Source: Gaeumannomyces sp. JS-464
Taxonomy: Eukaryota; Ascomycota; Sordariomycetes; Magnaporthales; Magnaporthaceae
Direction: 5' to 3'
DNA length: 64,000 nt
Assembly: GCA_002197995.1 (NCBI GenBank)
Contig: NGZR01000002.1
Span: forward strand, 1,240,001 to 1,304,000
Part shown: piece after piece, positions 34,393-46,061 of the stretch
Layout: the number at the start of each line of letters is the position of its first letter
How positions within the stretch are numbered: position 1 is the first letter of the stretch
Translations under genes and position numbers: made by a program
Notes under the pieces: model-generated
What the model saw: only the letters and a program-made list of their open reading frames with translations
Told to the model about the DNA's origin: nothing
Databases searched by the model: none

Positions 34393-35116
34393 TCAGGGCT
34401 CGCGCCAGTAGAGGCGCGCATGGCTGTCCTCCGTACTGTCCGTCACGAGCTCTTCCTTCAGCACTTTGAAGTCCAGCGGCCTCTTGAGAAAGCCAAACTT
34501 GTCCTCGTCGGGGGAGCCCATGACCAGGGTCTGGAACCCGTGCCGCTTGCCGGCGTGCTCGTACATCTTGTCGTAGAGGCCCTTGGCCTGCCTGGGGCTC
34601 GAGCAGAAGCTGGGCTCGACGGCCTGGAACACGATGTAGGCCGGCTTCTGGCTCGGCGGGAGCTCGCCGCTGCGCACCATGCTCCGCAGCATGTTGTCGG
34701 CCTTGTACCAGAACTTGAGCGCCAGGGACTGGGGGTTGCGATTCGGGTCGCAGATCCTCGTGACGGGGAGTGCTATTCCCATGTAGAAGTGGGGTATGTA
34801 ACGTCAGCGCACGAAGAAAGAAGACGAAGGGAAGGCTCCCATTTGGGGTGGCCCGTATCAGGCCTGTCAGCCTCCAGAGCACGAGAACGCCGACGATCCT
34901 GTTGTTGGCCTCGGACCTCGCGAATATGAAGACCAGCGAATCCTTGTCGATGTCTCTCTTCTGGTAGTCTCCCAACAGCCCTCCGATCAGGTCCGGCGTG
35001 GGGTTGTGGCCGACCGGGGCGTCCTTGACCAGCTCGCCCACCACGTCCATGACATCATCAGGGGGCGTGTGCGAGAAGCCAAAGTGGAAGGCCTCGGCAC
35101 TGCTGCCCGAAGCCAT
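34393..35116 (-). CDS. Unknown two-exon protein, possibly a GNAT-like acyltransferase
   Basis: The start at 35116 gives MASGSSAEAFHFGFSHTPPDD and continues to LVFIFARSEANNRIVGVLVLWRL, a strand-helix pattern like the middle of a GNAT acetyltransferase. After an intron of about 80-100 bp ending near 34770-34775, the second exon reads ALPVTRICDPNRNPQSLALKFW, then KPAYIVFQAVEPSF and RHGFQTLVMGSPDEDKFGFL. It ends LYWREP at 34393. A clean GT donor is not obvious, so the junction is unsettled. About 215 residues in total. GNAT is a suggestion from the VGVLVLW strand and the size, and no acetyl-CoA loop (Q/RxxGxG/A) is seen. No signal peptide. Confidence 0.5.
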
Positions 35117-36040
35117 GGCTCTGATTACCTGTGGGACAGCGGTATGTGTGTATGCGCAAGCGGTTTTCTTTGCCAGTGGCGTGTGTCCAGGGCGCTCAAC
35201 AGGGCGGCGCGGAGACGCCGCGAGGGCATGCCTAAATACTACCGTCAAGTGCCATCCATCATGGAATAAAAATCCGAGAACCTAGATGGGCTCTCATTCA
35301 CTTCATGCTGGTTATTGCATTGTTAGTCACCCTCACTGGCCCAACACCAACATCATGGAATGGAAGGCGGTTGGCACTTGAAGCGGATGATCCCCAAAAG
35401 GGCCGGCGTCTCCCTTCAAGCAATGCGGCCAGGAAGTCAGTCGATGTACTTGTTTTTAGCCTTTTATTCCAGCCAAATCCTTTTTCTCACCAACCCTTCT
35501 TCACCCTCCGGCTGGCATTCTCTTCTCCCTTCACTTTGCAGTACGTGGCCACTCCAGGTACCAATCCTGACCCCAAGGCCAGCCCGTCAGCGAGCCGGTA
35601 CCACCACTCCCACTCCCGAGGACCATCGGCACGCCTACCACATGTGCACCCTCGTGCGCAGCCTCGCCATATTTACGCCCACGGTCCGAACCCAGGTGTG
35701 CGCACCTTGCGGGCCTAGCCCATATTGGACACTCTGGGCCGGGTCCGCTAAAAATTCACCCCAGACAGAGATGCGTTTATATCCGGGACTTCGTAGTCGG
35801 GTCCTTACCTCGCGACTGGGGAACTTAGTGAGCTTTTGGGACTGCGGTTGTAGGCTCGGTAAAAAATAAAAAAAAAACGATTCGTGATAGTGTTTGTCAC
35901 TTTGGCCTGCTTTCTATCTGCATATATCGCCTTGTTATTATTTCAATCGCAGTCCGCACATGTCAGCTGATCGGTTTAATTGCACCAAGGGCAACTAAAA
36001 AATGTACTGTTACAGGTGCCCAAAAAAGTAAAGTCGGAAT
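35117..36040. other. Intergenic region
   Basis: About 900 bp upstream of the unknown gene at 34393-35116. Open frames lack support. An A-rich patch (35862-35880) and the pol III terminator of the tRNA lie at the right end. Confidence 0.4.
36022..36027 (-). terminator. RNA polymerase III terminator of the tRNA gene
   Basis: Six A on the plus strand are six T on the minus strand, 14 nt after the tRNA 3' end, as expected for pol III termination. Confidence 0.7.
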
Positions 36041-36124
36041 TGCTGAAATCGGGATTCGAACCCGGGTCTCTGCCTTCTACGTATAAGTGGGAGGGCAACG
36101 AGTTAACCACTACTCCATTCCAGC
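36041..36124 (-). tRNA. Intron-containing tRNA, probably Gly (anticodon CCC)
   Basis: The minus strand folds as a tRNA: acceptor stem GCTGGAA with TTTCAGC (one G-T pair) and discriminator A; D arm GAGT...ACTC; anticodon stem TTGCC with GGCAG; T arm with loop TTCGAAT. The anticodon loop reads CT-CCC-A, followed by about 12 extra nucleotides (near CTTATACGTAGA) in the canonical position one base after the anticodon. The anticodon CCC pairs with GGG Gly codons. One mismatch (C-A) sits at the first T-stem pair. Identity depends on exact intron placement. Confidence 0.75.
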
Positions 36125-39022
36125 TGGGCGATTTCCGAGATGACGGCTGGCTGGCGGATTGTGACTTATCACCAGTCGGATTCTCGCCGCCGTTGGCCTC
36201 TTCTTTGTTCTTCTTCTTTGTTCCCTCCCCGCCGGCGGCCTGCGTTGCCTGCTCCTGTCCGCTTTGTTTGCAGCACCTGCGCCTTCCCTTTGTGTCGTGC
36301 CAGCTGGACGGGAAGCCACAGCACCAGCCACAATGCTTCCCGTCCGGGTTGGGACCAGCCAGCCGGGCGGGTTTGTCCGGGCCGAGTTCTGGGTTCTTTC
36401 CAGCGCCATGGATGGGCCATTGCGATAGGATTTTTATAGAAAAAGAGGGCCGCTGGGAAAACAGCCGAAAGTGGTGGGCACCTGCAAGATTACCGCAGAG
36501 CCGCACTGTTCCCGCGCTCCCTCCTTTTGGTCCCAGATTTAAAATCTGAACGGCATCTCTGACAATCGTTTGCTGTTTGTCTACTTGCAAAGGTGCATTC
36601 CCCTACCTACAGTCCTGGGCCACTTCCAGCCGACCAATCTCTTGCCGGCTTCGTGGAATCTTGTCTCCATACACCCCTTTCCAAGGAGAACATTAGCCTG
36701 CCGAGTACCGTGATTCGGGAAGCATCTTTCCAAGCTGTGTAGCCGGCGAGATTTGCCCGAGCTGCATCGCGCCCTCAGGTGAATAACTCGGTTCGGGGGT
36801 TCTGAGCTGCCCTGTTTGCCGAAGAAGGACCCAGATTCCGGGTCGAGTGCGCGGCTCTGCGTGTTGGGTCAAGAGACACGCAGGCTGTCGTCTCGCTTCT
36901 TCCCGCCTCACCCATTCCTGCGCAGTCTGCGACGCTAGTCCATGGGGAGGGCATACTTCAAATTTCCCATGCATCTATTGAAGCCGACTCCGGGGCCTGT
37001 GTACCTTTTAACCTACCGTTTTGGCATCAGAATAACGGTTGCGCCTCATGCCTCCGTTCCGGCCGACGAGGTTAAAAAGAAACAGGGGTGATCTCCCCCG
37101 CACAGGGCGGTCTCCGCCCGCCTCCAACTTTTCCCCCGCATGCGAGGCTGGGGACTGCAGGGGACGCCGGCGAACCCAAATGGCACGCTGTTCAAATGGT
37201 TGAACTCTGTCGGGGCCCTCCTTCCACTTTCGGTATCATGGCTGGACTCCACCTATTCTTGGTGGTGAGGTGTTGGTTCGCTTTGGCAGGACAACCCGGG
37301 GCAACATTGATTGATTGGCTGCCTGGCTTCAGTGGTGCTGCCATTCCCATCCCTCGGGGCGGCCATCGATCTCCAAGACTAGGGTGCGTCCAGAATCGAA
37401 CGATGGTTGCCGCGACGTGCAGTACATGCTAGGTTCTTTTCAAATGCTTGCTGGGAGCGCTGCACGAAAACCGAGGTTCGGTATCCAGTGAGAGTGAGAC
37501 GCTGCGATGCGACGGACCAAAGGAACAACGCTGGACGGGGCACAAAAACGCGGAGAGAGAGAAAGCGCCGGGTCGGCGGATGTCTGTGGGGGTTCCATTA
37601 GGAAGGGGGCAATTTATTTTGTTCCTGTCGTGTCACTCGTCGATGATTTGTTGAGACACACAGACCTTGATTGCTTCTGTGCTCCTGGTCCCGGTCCCCG
37701 TCCGGGTGTCGGAACGGGAGGGGACATCGAGGGGAGGTGGTGCAAGGGCGGCGGGCGAATCGATAGTTCCCAAGAGTAAAAATAAAAATAAAAAATAAAA
37801 AGAAAAAGGAGGGAAGAGGAAAATAAAACCATCGAGGACAGACAGGATGATCTCTCTGTGCGACGGCACATCGGAATCGAGGGCAGCGGGAGGACAAGCA
37901 GCGAAAGACACCGGCGACACCGGCGACACCCTACCTAACCCTGCCTAACCCGACCGAGGCAAGGGCAAAAATATTTAAAGATTGCCGCGTGGAAGCCATG
38001 TGCGCAATGTGCCGCAAGTGAGACGGGGAAATCCATCCGACGGAACCAGGCTGCTCGTTGCGATTGGCCTGTTTTTTATTTTATTTTTACGCCTGTGGTG
38101 TTTTTGGTCTGATTGTCTTCTTCGTTCGCACCCTCGTCTTCAGGCCAAGGCGGCCATAGCGCCCTGTCTTGTCACCACCACCACCACCACACCACCACCA
38201 CCCTCGGCGTGGCGCTCGGGTGGCGCCATAGCCAAGGAAAACAAGGGGGATCTCCTAGCGTCCGGGACAACAGGGCGATTCCACGAAGCTTCTCCAAGAC
38301 GGTGTGATCCTGTTCTGGGCAGGCTGGGCCTGGGATATCCTTTTTCTCCGCTGCTTCCAGCCTGGCCTCCTGGCAAAATCACGTCTCGCATCCATCGTCA
38401 GCAAAACAGCACAGGCGCACGAGATGGAAGCCGTCTGGAATGGGTAAATGGGCCGCGGCATCGTCGCACACGGGGCTTATAAGGGAGGACCGGGCCCCGG
38501 AAAGAGGGCTGTGCAGCTGCGGCCACCCGCAATATTGATTGCCTCTGTGTCCCGGAGAAAGGCCGTCCCCGTCGTTTTTTTTCTTTTTTTTTTTTCTCTC
38601 CCTCACCTTTTTTTCCGCACAAAAAAACAAAAGTTGGGAAACCGTGTGCGACACTGGTACATGCAACCCATCGTCATTTGCAATTGTATCTAAGGTGCCA
38701 CCAAACGATATTTCGTCGTCCAAAGGGATAGGTCTAAAAAAAAAAAAGCACCGGGGTACCTAGTTATCATAGGAGAGAAGCCGCCGGCTTCGACAAGGAG
38801 TTGAGGAAAACAAAAGTGAGGTCTGCTGAGAGACCTAAGGGAACTCCCCCTCGCCAATGCTGCTTCCTCATGTATACAATGGTATCGGAAAGGGGAACAA
38901 TAATATTCTCAGCTCAAAAGTACACTGAAATCTCCCTCATTCCACGCTCGCTATTGGAGCAGGAAAAAAAAAGACATAGAACAACGCAAGCTCAAACAGG
39001 TACAACTAACAAAACAAACCGA
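36125..39022. other. Long intergenic region with simple repeats
   Basis: About 2.9 kb. It contains a (CAC)n stretch near 38176-38203, T-rich runs near 38573-38612, and an A11 run near 38736-38747. A degenerate CCTAACCC pair near 37930-37950 resembles the telomere unit but is only two copies. No gene supported. Confidence 0.5.
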
Positions 39023-40652
39023 CTACAGAGTGTAGACAAAGTCGGGCCGCTTGTCGCCCCTGATCCACTTCTGCTCGTCGTCGAGCGCGTCCCACTCGGC
39101 GTTGAGCTTGCCCTTTGCGCGGTCGCTGTTCATCTTGCGGAGCGCGAAGTGCATGAACACGGAGCCGCCGAGCAGGAACAGCACCTGGTAGGCCAGCACG
39201 ATGCCGTGGCCGGTCCAGAAGCGTGGGTTCTCGTGGCCCAGGTAGATGTTTGACGACACGACGCCGTTGAGGTTGCCCCAGCCCACGACCATGCCCAGCA
39301 CGACGGCGCGCTTGAGCGACCCTTCGGTGTTGTTGATGACCCACGAGAGCGTGTTGCTGATGGTCGGGTAGATGCCGGCCGCGCCCAGGAACGTGCCCGC
39401 GTACTGGACGCGCGGGTCCTGCGTCGCGATGAGCATGACGAAGCCGACGATGCCGATGGTGACGGTCGCCATGTTGCAGTAGCCGCGGTACTTTGTCCTG
39501 TCGGCAAAGAACCCGACGGCCACGGTGAGCAGGGCCGCGACGGCGTAGGGCGGGACCGACAGCAGCTGGGCGTGGGTGCCCTGGTAGCCCATGCCGCGCA
39601 GGATGGTGGGCAGGAAGAGCGAGAAGCAGTAGAGCGGGACGAGGCAGCCCATGTAGACGACCATGTAGCCGTACGTCTTCCAGTCCTTGACGGCCTCCCA
39701 CATGTGGCGCTTGTCAAAGTCCTCGGCCGTCTTGCCCTGGCGCGACATGATGAGGCGGCGCTGGACGCGGACGCGGTCGTCGGAGGTGAGGAACCGCGCC
39801 GTCTCGGGCCAGTCAAAGACGAGCCACCAGCAGAAGATGCCGACGAAGACGGTGGCGATGCCCTCGATGATGAAAATCCACGCCCAGCCCGGCACACCCG
39901 CGGTGCCGTGCATCTGCGCGATGGCGGCCGCCAGCAGGCCGCCGAACGAGCCGGCCAGGGCGGCGGCCGAGAAGAAGACGGCGGACCGGACGCCGATCTC
40001 GGAGCCTTTGTACCAGCACGAGAGGTAGTAGTTGACGCCAGGGAACAGGCCGGCCTCGGCGACGCCCAGGAAGAAGCGGGCGGCCAGGAGGCCCTCGTAG
40101 TTGTGGCAGATGCCCATGAGGGTCTGGATGACGCCCCAGACGATGATGATGCCGGTGAAGAAGATGCGCGGGGTCAGGCGCTTGAGCAGGGCGTTGGTGG
40201 CGGGCTCGCACAGGGCGTAGCTGATGAAGAAGATGGTGAGGGACATGTTGTAGTTGGGGTCCGTCATGTTCAGGTCCTTCTGCAGCCCCGCCAGGCGCGC
40301 GTTGCCGATGTTGGTCCGGTCCAGGAACGACATGAGGTATAGGAGCGACAGCCAAGGGACGAGGTGCAGGTCGACCCTCCACATGAGTTTGCGGTCCTGC
40401 CCAGGGTTTGACGAGGTAAGCATCCGTGTCTGCCGGATCTGCCAGATATGGACAGAGGAAAAACGGGAAAAGGACAAAAATACTCACAATCTCAGCGCGC
40501 TCCTCGGCAGTCTTGCCCGCGTCAGGGTCCGGTAGGGCAGCGAGCAGCTGGGCACGCTCCACCTCGAGTGCGGACTGCATCTGCACCGGCTTGGTCTCCT
40601 CGGCCGAGACCCGGCCCCGTTCGAGCTCCTTTTTCTCGTCGGAGAAGCTCAT
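39023..40652 (-). CDS. MFS permease, allantoate/nicotinate (Dal5/Tna1-like) family
   Basis: Two exons (40652-40488 and 40396-39023) join in phase 0 to 512 residues. The cytosolic N-terminus (MSFSDEKKELERGRVSAEE) leads to RKLMWRVDLHLVPWLSLLYL and the signature MSFLDRTNIGNARLAGLQ. Helix-4/5 motifs GVAEAGLFPGVNYYLSCWYK and WAWIFIIEGIATVFVGI follow, then the central loop with FLTSDDRVRVQRRL. The second half contains GMGYQGTHAQLLSVPPY, FFADRTKYRGYCN and SWVINNTEGSLKRAVVLGM. The C-terminus (KRPDFVYTL) matches this family, whose members take up allantoate, nicotinate, biotin-like vitamins or tartrate. The substrate is not readable. The gene is intact and more typical of the family than the one at 1305. 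It stands alone, with a long CT-rich leader upstream. Confidence 0.9.
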
Positions 40653-42493
40653 GGTGACGGCTTTTCTATTTTCGAACCGAAGACAGGGACGAGATATAAA
40701 GATAATTTAAAACAATAAGGAGCGGGAATGGCCCAGATAGGGAATATGCAGCTAGGTAAAGCTGTTCAATAGGATACTCGTGTGTGTGCGTGTATGTGTA
40801 GGTAGGTATGTAGGACGACGGCGAAAGGGGGACGCCCCCACGGACACGATCAACCGGCGGCCTTTGGTTTAGTGCGATGTGGTGCTCCGCGCTGGGGACG
40901 GGCTGTGCCGATGCGTGCCCGAAACGGAAGTGTCGACTCGCGTTAAGGCGAAGCTGGGGGAACACAAGCACGGAGGAGGGGATGGGGGAAAAAACGAAGA
41001 AGAAAAAAAAACTCTCGAGCGAGAGATACCGGGCAAAGGCACCGGAGCGCGCAGGTGGAGATGAGGATGGGGAGGAGGAAGAAAAAGGGGAATGCGATCG
41101 AGGAGGGGAAGATGTGCGCGCAGCCTTCCCCTTTGTATTATTTTTTTCCCTCCGCCATCCATCCCTCACCCTTCGCTCTCGGTCGCCGCCTCCGATGGAC
41201 TCGGAGATGGGATGAAGGGGAGGGTTGCAGCGAGGCAAGGGGAGAGAGAACTCTCTCTCTCTCTTTTTTTTTTCTTCGTTCCTCTGGCATGGCGGGGAAT
41301 GACAGGCTGGGGACCCTTGGCTGTGACGCTGTGGGAAACACACTCGACCTGCATCCTGCAGCTCCACCGAAAAAGGTGGAAACGGAGAACACCCAGCCTG
41401 CCAGCGGCGTCTCTATCTTGCTGGAAGGATGGGACGTCGATGCGCCCTTGCTCGAGCTAGGTACGGCACATGGCATGGCAAAATCATATCCACCCACACA
41501 CACCCTCTCTCTCTCTCTCTCCGCCGCTGACTGCCTTGTCCTGTCGAAGCAACAAAAAAAAAAGAAGAACGAGGAGAAAACCCCCGGTCGGCCGAACCTG
41601 CCCACACCCGGCCCTCCATGGCCTCGAGCCCGGCCCCCATCCATCCACGGATCTTGCTTCGACTATCGACGGCCATGTGCAGGCCCAATCTCTACCGCGC
41701 CAATATTGGTTGCCTACACCGACGCCAGGACGAATTTCCGGGGCTTGCAGCTCCCTTCTCGGGGATGGCAAGGAGAATACCACATACTGCGCCATATTTC
41801 CAGTCTAACCTGAGCTGGCGTCAATACTCGTCCTACCTACCACTCAGCAAGAGCAGCGGCACGCAATGGAGTAGGTACCAAGGCAGCGGTGGGCGCGGCG
41901 GCCACGGGACCAAGAGCGAGCCTGCGCCGGGACCACCGGCCGCCTTTCTCAAACCAGCTACCGAAGGTGGTGCGAGATCTTGGGTTCCATGCTTGGTTTC
42001 CCTGCTTGGTTTCCCTAGCGTGGCGGGCCCCCTCCTAGCGTGCGCGCCGTGTAAATTTTCTTCCGCCCGCCTTTTTCCCTCTTTTGCGACACCCCTGTTC
42101 GATTCGTGGGGAGTAAGCGACAGCCTCCTATTGGGTCGCCGCTGGAGGTGAGCAAGCAAGCAAGGCCTGCCCGCCAAAAAGAAAAGAGAGAATTCCAATG
42201 CCATGTGCGCGCTTGCCTGGGCTGCCCCACGGGACGCTCCCTCCCGCCAAGGATGCCGGGCAGTAACTGACTCGCCATGTCCCCTCTCTTCCCCCGCCGG
42301 GGCGACGCGGCATGGGAAGGCGCGCTGTCAGCAAGCGGGCAGAGAAGGTGGGATTGGGGATTGGAATTACGGAGCGCAGACCGAGAGGACCTGGGCGCAT
42401 TTCGTGTAAATTCTTGGCTGTCTGGGTGGTCGTCGGTCTGTCGCACAATAGCCTCGCCAAATCCCCCCCTATGTACACACTGTCGACTGCGGC
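40653..42493. other. Intergenic region with simple repeats
   Basis: About 1.8 kb upstream of the MFS gene. It contains (CT)n at 41504-41522 and several A- and T-runs. No supported gene. Confidence 0.45.
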
Positions 42494-42876
42494 TTAGAAT
42501 ATCTCATCTTTATTCCTTACAACAGCGGCTCCTACCGGGGCGGATGGCGGCAATTCTCGGTATTTTTCGGCCGCGCCAGCGAGGGCTGATTGGATGACAA
42601 CCTCACCCGTCGGCTCTGAGGAAGGCGAAACAACCCAAACTGAAGCAAGCAGCTCGGCGGAGAGGAGGGCTAGGAGCAGACGCACGTCCAACACTCGCCG
42701 CGTGGGTCGGGCGCGGGCCAGACCCGACGGCAAAGTTAGCCTCGTTGGGTATGGTTCATCCGGTTCGAATCCCCGACTCGAGGGTCCTAGGTCTAGATCT
42801 GGCCCTGGTTTTGGGGGAGTTGACGGGCAAAAGGGAGGAGTGGATGAGATGGCGCCGTAGTTGCCCCGGCTTGACA
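42494..42876 (-). CDS. Doubtful small membrane protein (low support)
   Basis: From the ATG near 42876 the minus strand reads MSSRGNYGAISSTPP, a Pro-rich stretch, then VLDVRLLLALLSAELLASVWVV, a plausible membrane segment, and ends NKDEIF at 42494. The N-terminus resembles other fungal proteins starting with a GNYG motif. Composition is compatible with a short membrane protein. A GTGAGG just after SSEPTG could also be a splice donor, in which case this is only a first exon. I do not recognise a family. Confidence 0.3.
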
Positions 42877-44839
42877 TGGCGAATGGCGGGGGAGGATGGG
42901 CATGGGTTGGTGGCCTTGTGCGGGGAAAGTTGGGCTGGGGAGTGGAGCGCTTGGGGAATTTGGGGGCGAACGGAGACGAATCGAGGGGAAACAACGTCGG
43001 GTTGTGCATGGGTGTCCCCTCGCCATAACGCTCACCGTCCTGGTTTATCCCTTGGGTTGAACATCGACCACCGAGCGAAGGAATGTTCCGAACCGCCCTT
43101 AGCTCCTGTCAAGTGCCACGCTGAGCTGCCTCTAGCGCGCGATAGACTTGATCGACCACCTTCTAGGCCCAATGTAGGCTTATCGCCTAAGCGGGCATCG
43201 ACACGGCGCGCACATGGCCAAGAGTTGCTTGCAGGCGCCACCAAGATAATTTTTCTAACGGAAAGGGGAAAAGGTCGCTGTTGGTCGTGATTTTATTTTT
43301 CCTTCTCCCTTCTTCCTTCCCGGCCATTCATTCTGTTGCACCTGCCTCGCACAGCGATTCGGCTTGGGTCAAAGAGTGGAGTCAATCTCCTGTTCCTTGG
43401 CGCGGCATCATCGTGAAATCACCAAACCAGAAAGGTCCCCACCAACCCGCCATTGATTTTCTAACGTTCCCAGCCCGCGGCTCCGTAAGCTGTCCTTCCT
43501 CAACGATTTAAAACGTCGTGATTCTGGGCGTTTGGTAGATGGCCTATTGCAAGGACGCAGGTCGGCCTAGGCAACGGGGAAATCCAAACTTGGCATGACC
43601 AAACACCGAAAAGACTCAAGAAGCCGCGAGCGTTGGCGCGCAAGTCTTGAAACATATAGCGCAAAACCTAAAACGGACAGCATCCGTAACTGGAAATGCC
43701 TTCTTCGATGGGGAGTGGCATCATCCAAGACATTGAGTAGCGGTTATGTTCGCCGTATCATAAAGATAATATCTGATATCCTAAAGCCGGCGTTCCGACT
43801 TCCAGTCCTGGGGCGAACATATCATTCCGCAGAGCAGACATGATCGCCGCCAAGCAAAGATCGATCCTCGGGTTTGCCTCGCGGGCGTCGGTTTCGGGCC
43901 AGATTTCTGCCGTCTCGCTCAGGATTGGGCTTCAGGGCAGCTGGCTTGGCCTGCTGCTGCCCTTCAACCTGCGAGCGTGGAGAGTCCAGGTAGATAAGGC
44001 AGCTGGCGAGGCTTGATTTGAGGAGGATGCATGTTGAGCCTTTTGATGCACACCATGACTGGGCGGCCTTGGCACCGTAGGATAAACACCGGGTTAGGAA
44101 GTCAACGGTAAAATGTCAGTGCCACAAGCCACCATACCAAGCAAGGAAAAGGACCAAGGGACCTGCCTGGCGTTGGTGCGGGTACGCCTGGGGGAGGGCT
44201 TTGGCGCGCAGGGGAGCCAAGAATAAAAGACACCAAACACCAAATGTATCCCGTCTTTTTAATAACCTGTTGCTTTGGGTCTGAGATACGATGGGAATCA
44301 CGTTTGTGTGTCAAGAGGACACAACCCATCCATCTCATCCCGCACATACATACCACCCGTCATCCCATCCCATCCCCTTTCCTCGCAGGCGGGCGGATAC
44401 CTGCCTGCCTCTCACATGGCATCCCGTCACACACGAAATTGCACCCCCGGGGAGTTGCAGCCAGCTGAGCCCCCTTCCCGCCCGCCCAAGAATAGGGTTG
44501 ATGGGAAACGGGGATAGCTCCATGTCACCCACCGATGTAATCTGTTCCTGGCCGAGGCCGGCCCACATAGAGGGAGAGAAGAGAAAAATGCCACGTGGGG
44601 GTGTGCGCGCGTGCGAGCCGTTCCGGGTCGCAGAGACGGACAGACGGACGGACAGGCTGCCTGTTCCATCGGAGGACGGGCGAGATGGGGCGGCCCCAAC
44701 CCAGGGAACCTTGCGGCCCTGTAGCCCAACGTAATGCAGCGCGTGAGGCAGGGAGGGCTTTGGGGAATGGAGGAGGGCCTTGGGTAGGAAGGGGCAAACC
44801 CCCGCAGGAAGCAGGTTTCAGCTGACAGGTGGATCAGCA
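42877..44839. other. Intergenic region, no supported gene
   Basis: About 2 kb. Includes a more AT-rich patch around 43650-43830. No motif-bearing frames. Confidence 0.45.
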
Positions 44840-44866
44840 CCCCCCCCCCCCCCCCCCCCCCCCCCC
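44840..44866 (+). repeat. Poly-C tract, 27 C
   Basis: An uninterrupted run of 27 C (27 G on the other strand), the longest homopolymer in the window. Confidence 0.95.
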
Positions 44867-46061
44867 GCGCGGGGAGAAGCGGTGAATCGAGCGAGGAAAG
44901 TTTGGCATTGAGTGTACGCCAACAGCCAGTTATCCACAGGCGATGGTAATGGGTGCATGCAGAAAAAAAAAGGGACATGTCAGGATGGGTGTGCCCAAGG
45001 GCTGAACGTCCATCCAGTACTTGACTCTCCCCCTATCCTGCAACATCCCGAGTTTCCCGTTCCGAGTCCTATCGTCGGCTGCGGGCACCATTCCTCGCTT
45101 CCCTTGTTGTTTATTTAGCTGCTGCGCCGCGTGCGCAGCATTACACAGAGATGGAGGACGGAAGCGGACGCCCGCAAACCTCGTGTCTAGCCCTGCCGCA
45201 TGCGTCCCCGTTCTCCGAAATGCAGCTTCGGGAGGACGCTAGGCGAAAGAGGCTGCGGGACCGTTACACACCAGTTCTTCACTTTATTTACTCCAAATGC
45301 GTGGGGTTCGCGTCCCTCGCACTGCAGCGGGCATATCGCCTGAGTGATCTTGGACGGGCAAGTGGGGTGGCAGTGGAAAGTTTCCAAGGAGGGAAAAGGT
45401 TGAGAGTCACCATCGAGACATATGTAGTAGATGCAAGGCTTTCACACCACATGGTGGGAGCCGTTTCGCCTCTTTTGTCATGCATATAAAGTGCTGTATG
45501 TGGGCTGATGCTTACGGCCCACGTCATAAAACAATAAAATGCCCAAAGGCCGCTTCCATGCCGGACATGATGATAAACAGAACGAGTCCCAAGCACTAGG
45601 ACGCGTACCACCTGAACCGAACCCCATACTCCAAGACCGTAAACCAAAACCGAACCAATCAGCGACCTGGCCAACGACACCAGAACTCCGGGCCAAGCTT
45701 CTTTGTCGGGCGCGTTGGGACGCCATCCCGCAGCCTCATGATTAAGAGAAAACAGTTTTAGACAATAGGAACAAAAAATGGGGTATATGAATGTGGGGTC
45801 AAAAAAAGACAAATCGACGCCGAGGAAATGGTGCAAAACATCGTGGCCGGAAATCTCGAATCCGGCAAAATGGATAGAAACAAGAAACTGGGGTGTGTAG
45901 TGTCAGAGGGTGGTCGGGGATGGCAGAAGCAAGCAGTCAAATCGAGACTTGTCACGGTTTGACTTGGCAGAGCCCGCACATCCACCAAATCCCGACAAAA
46001 AAAAAAATGAAGACGGGCGGATGGAGAATGGAGGATCAAAGCGCCGAGGGAGAACAGCCGC
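44867..46061. other. Intergenic region downstream of the membrane protein gene
   Basis: About 1.2 kb with no credible gene. It contains the 3' region of the minus-strand gene ending at 46062. Confidence 0.45.

Noticed and set aside
37925..37955. CCTAACCC-like telomere repeats
   Set aside because: Only two imperfect units, in the middle of genic DNA; not a telomere.
42755..42790. tRNA T-arm-like string GGTTCGAATCCCCGA
   Set aside because: No matching stem, acceptor, D arm or anticodon arm around it.
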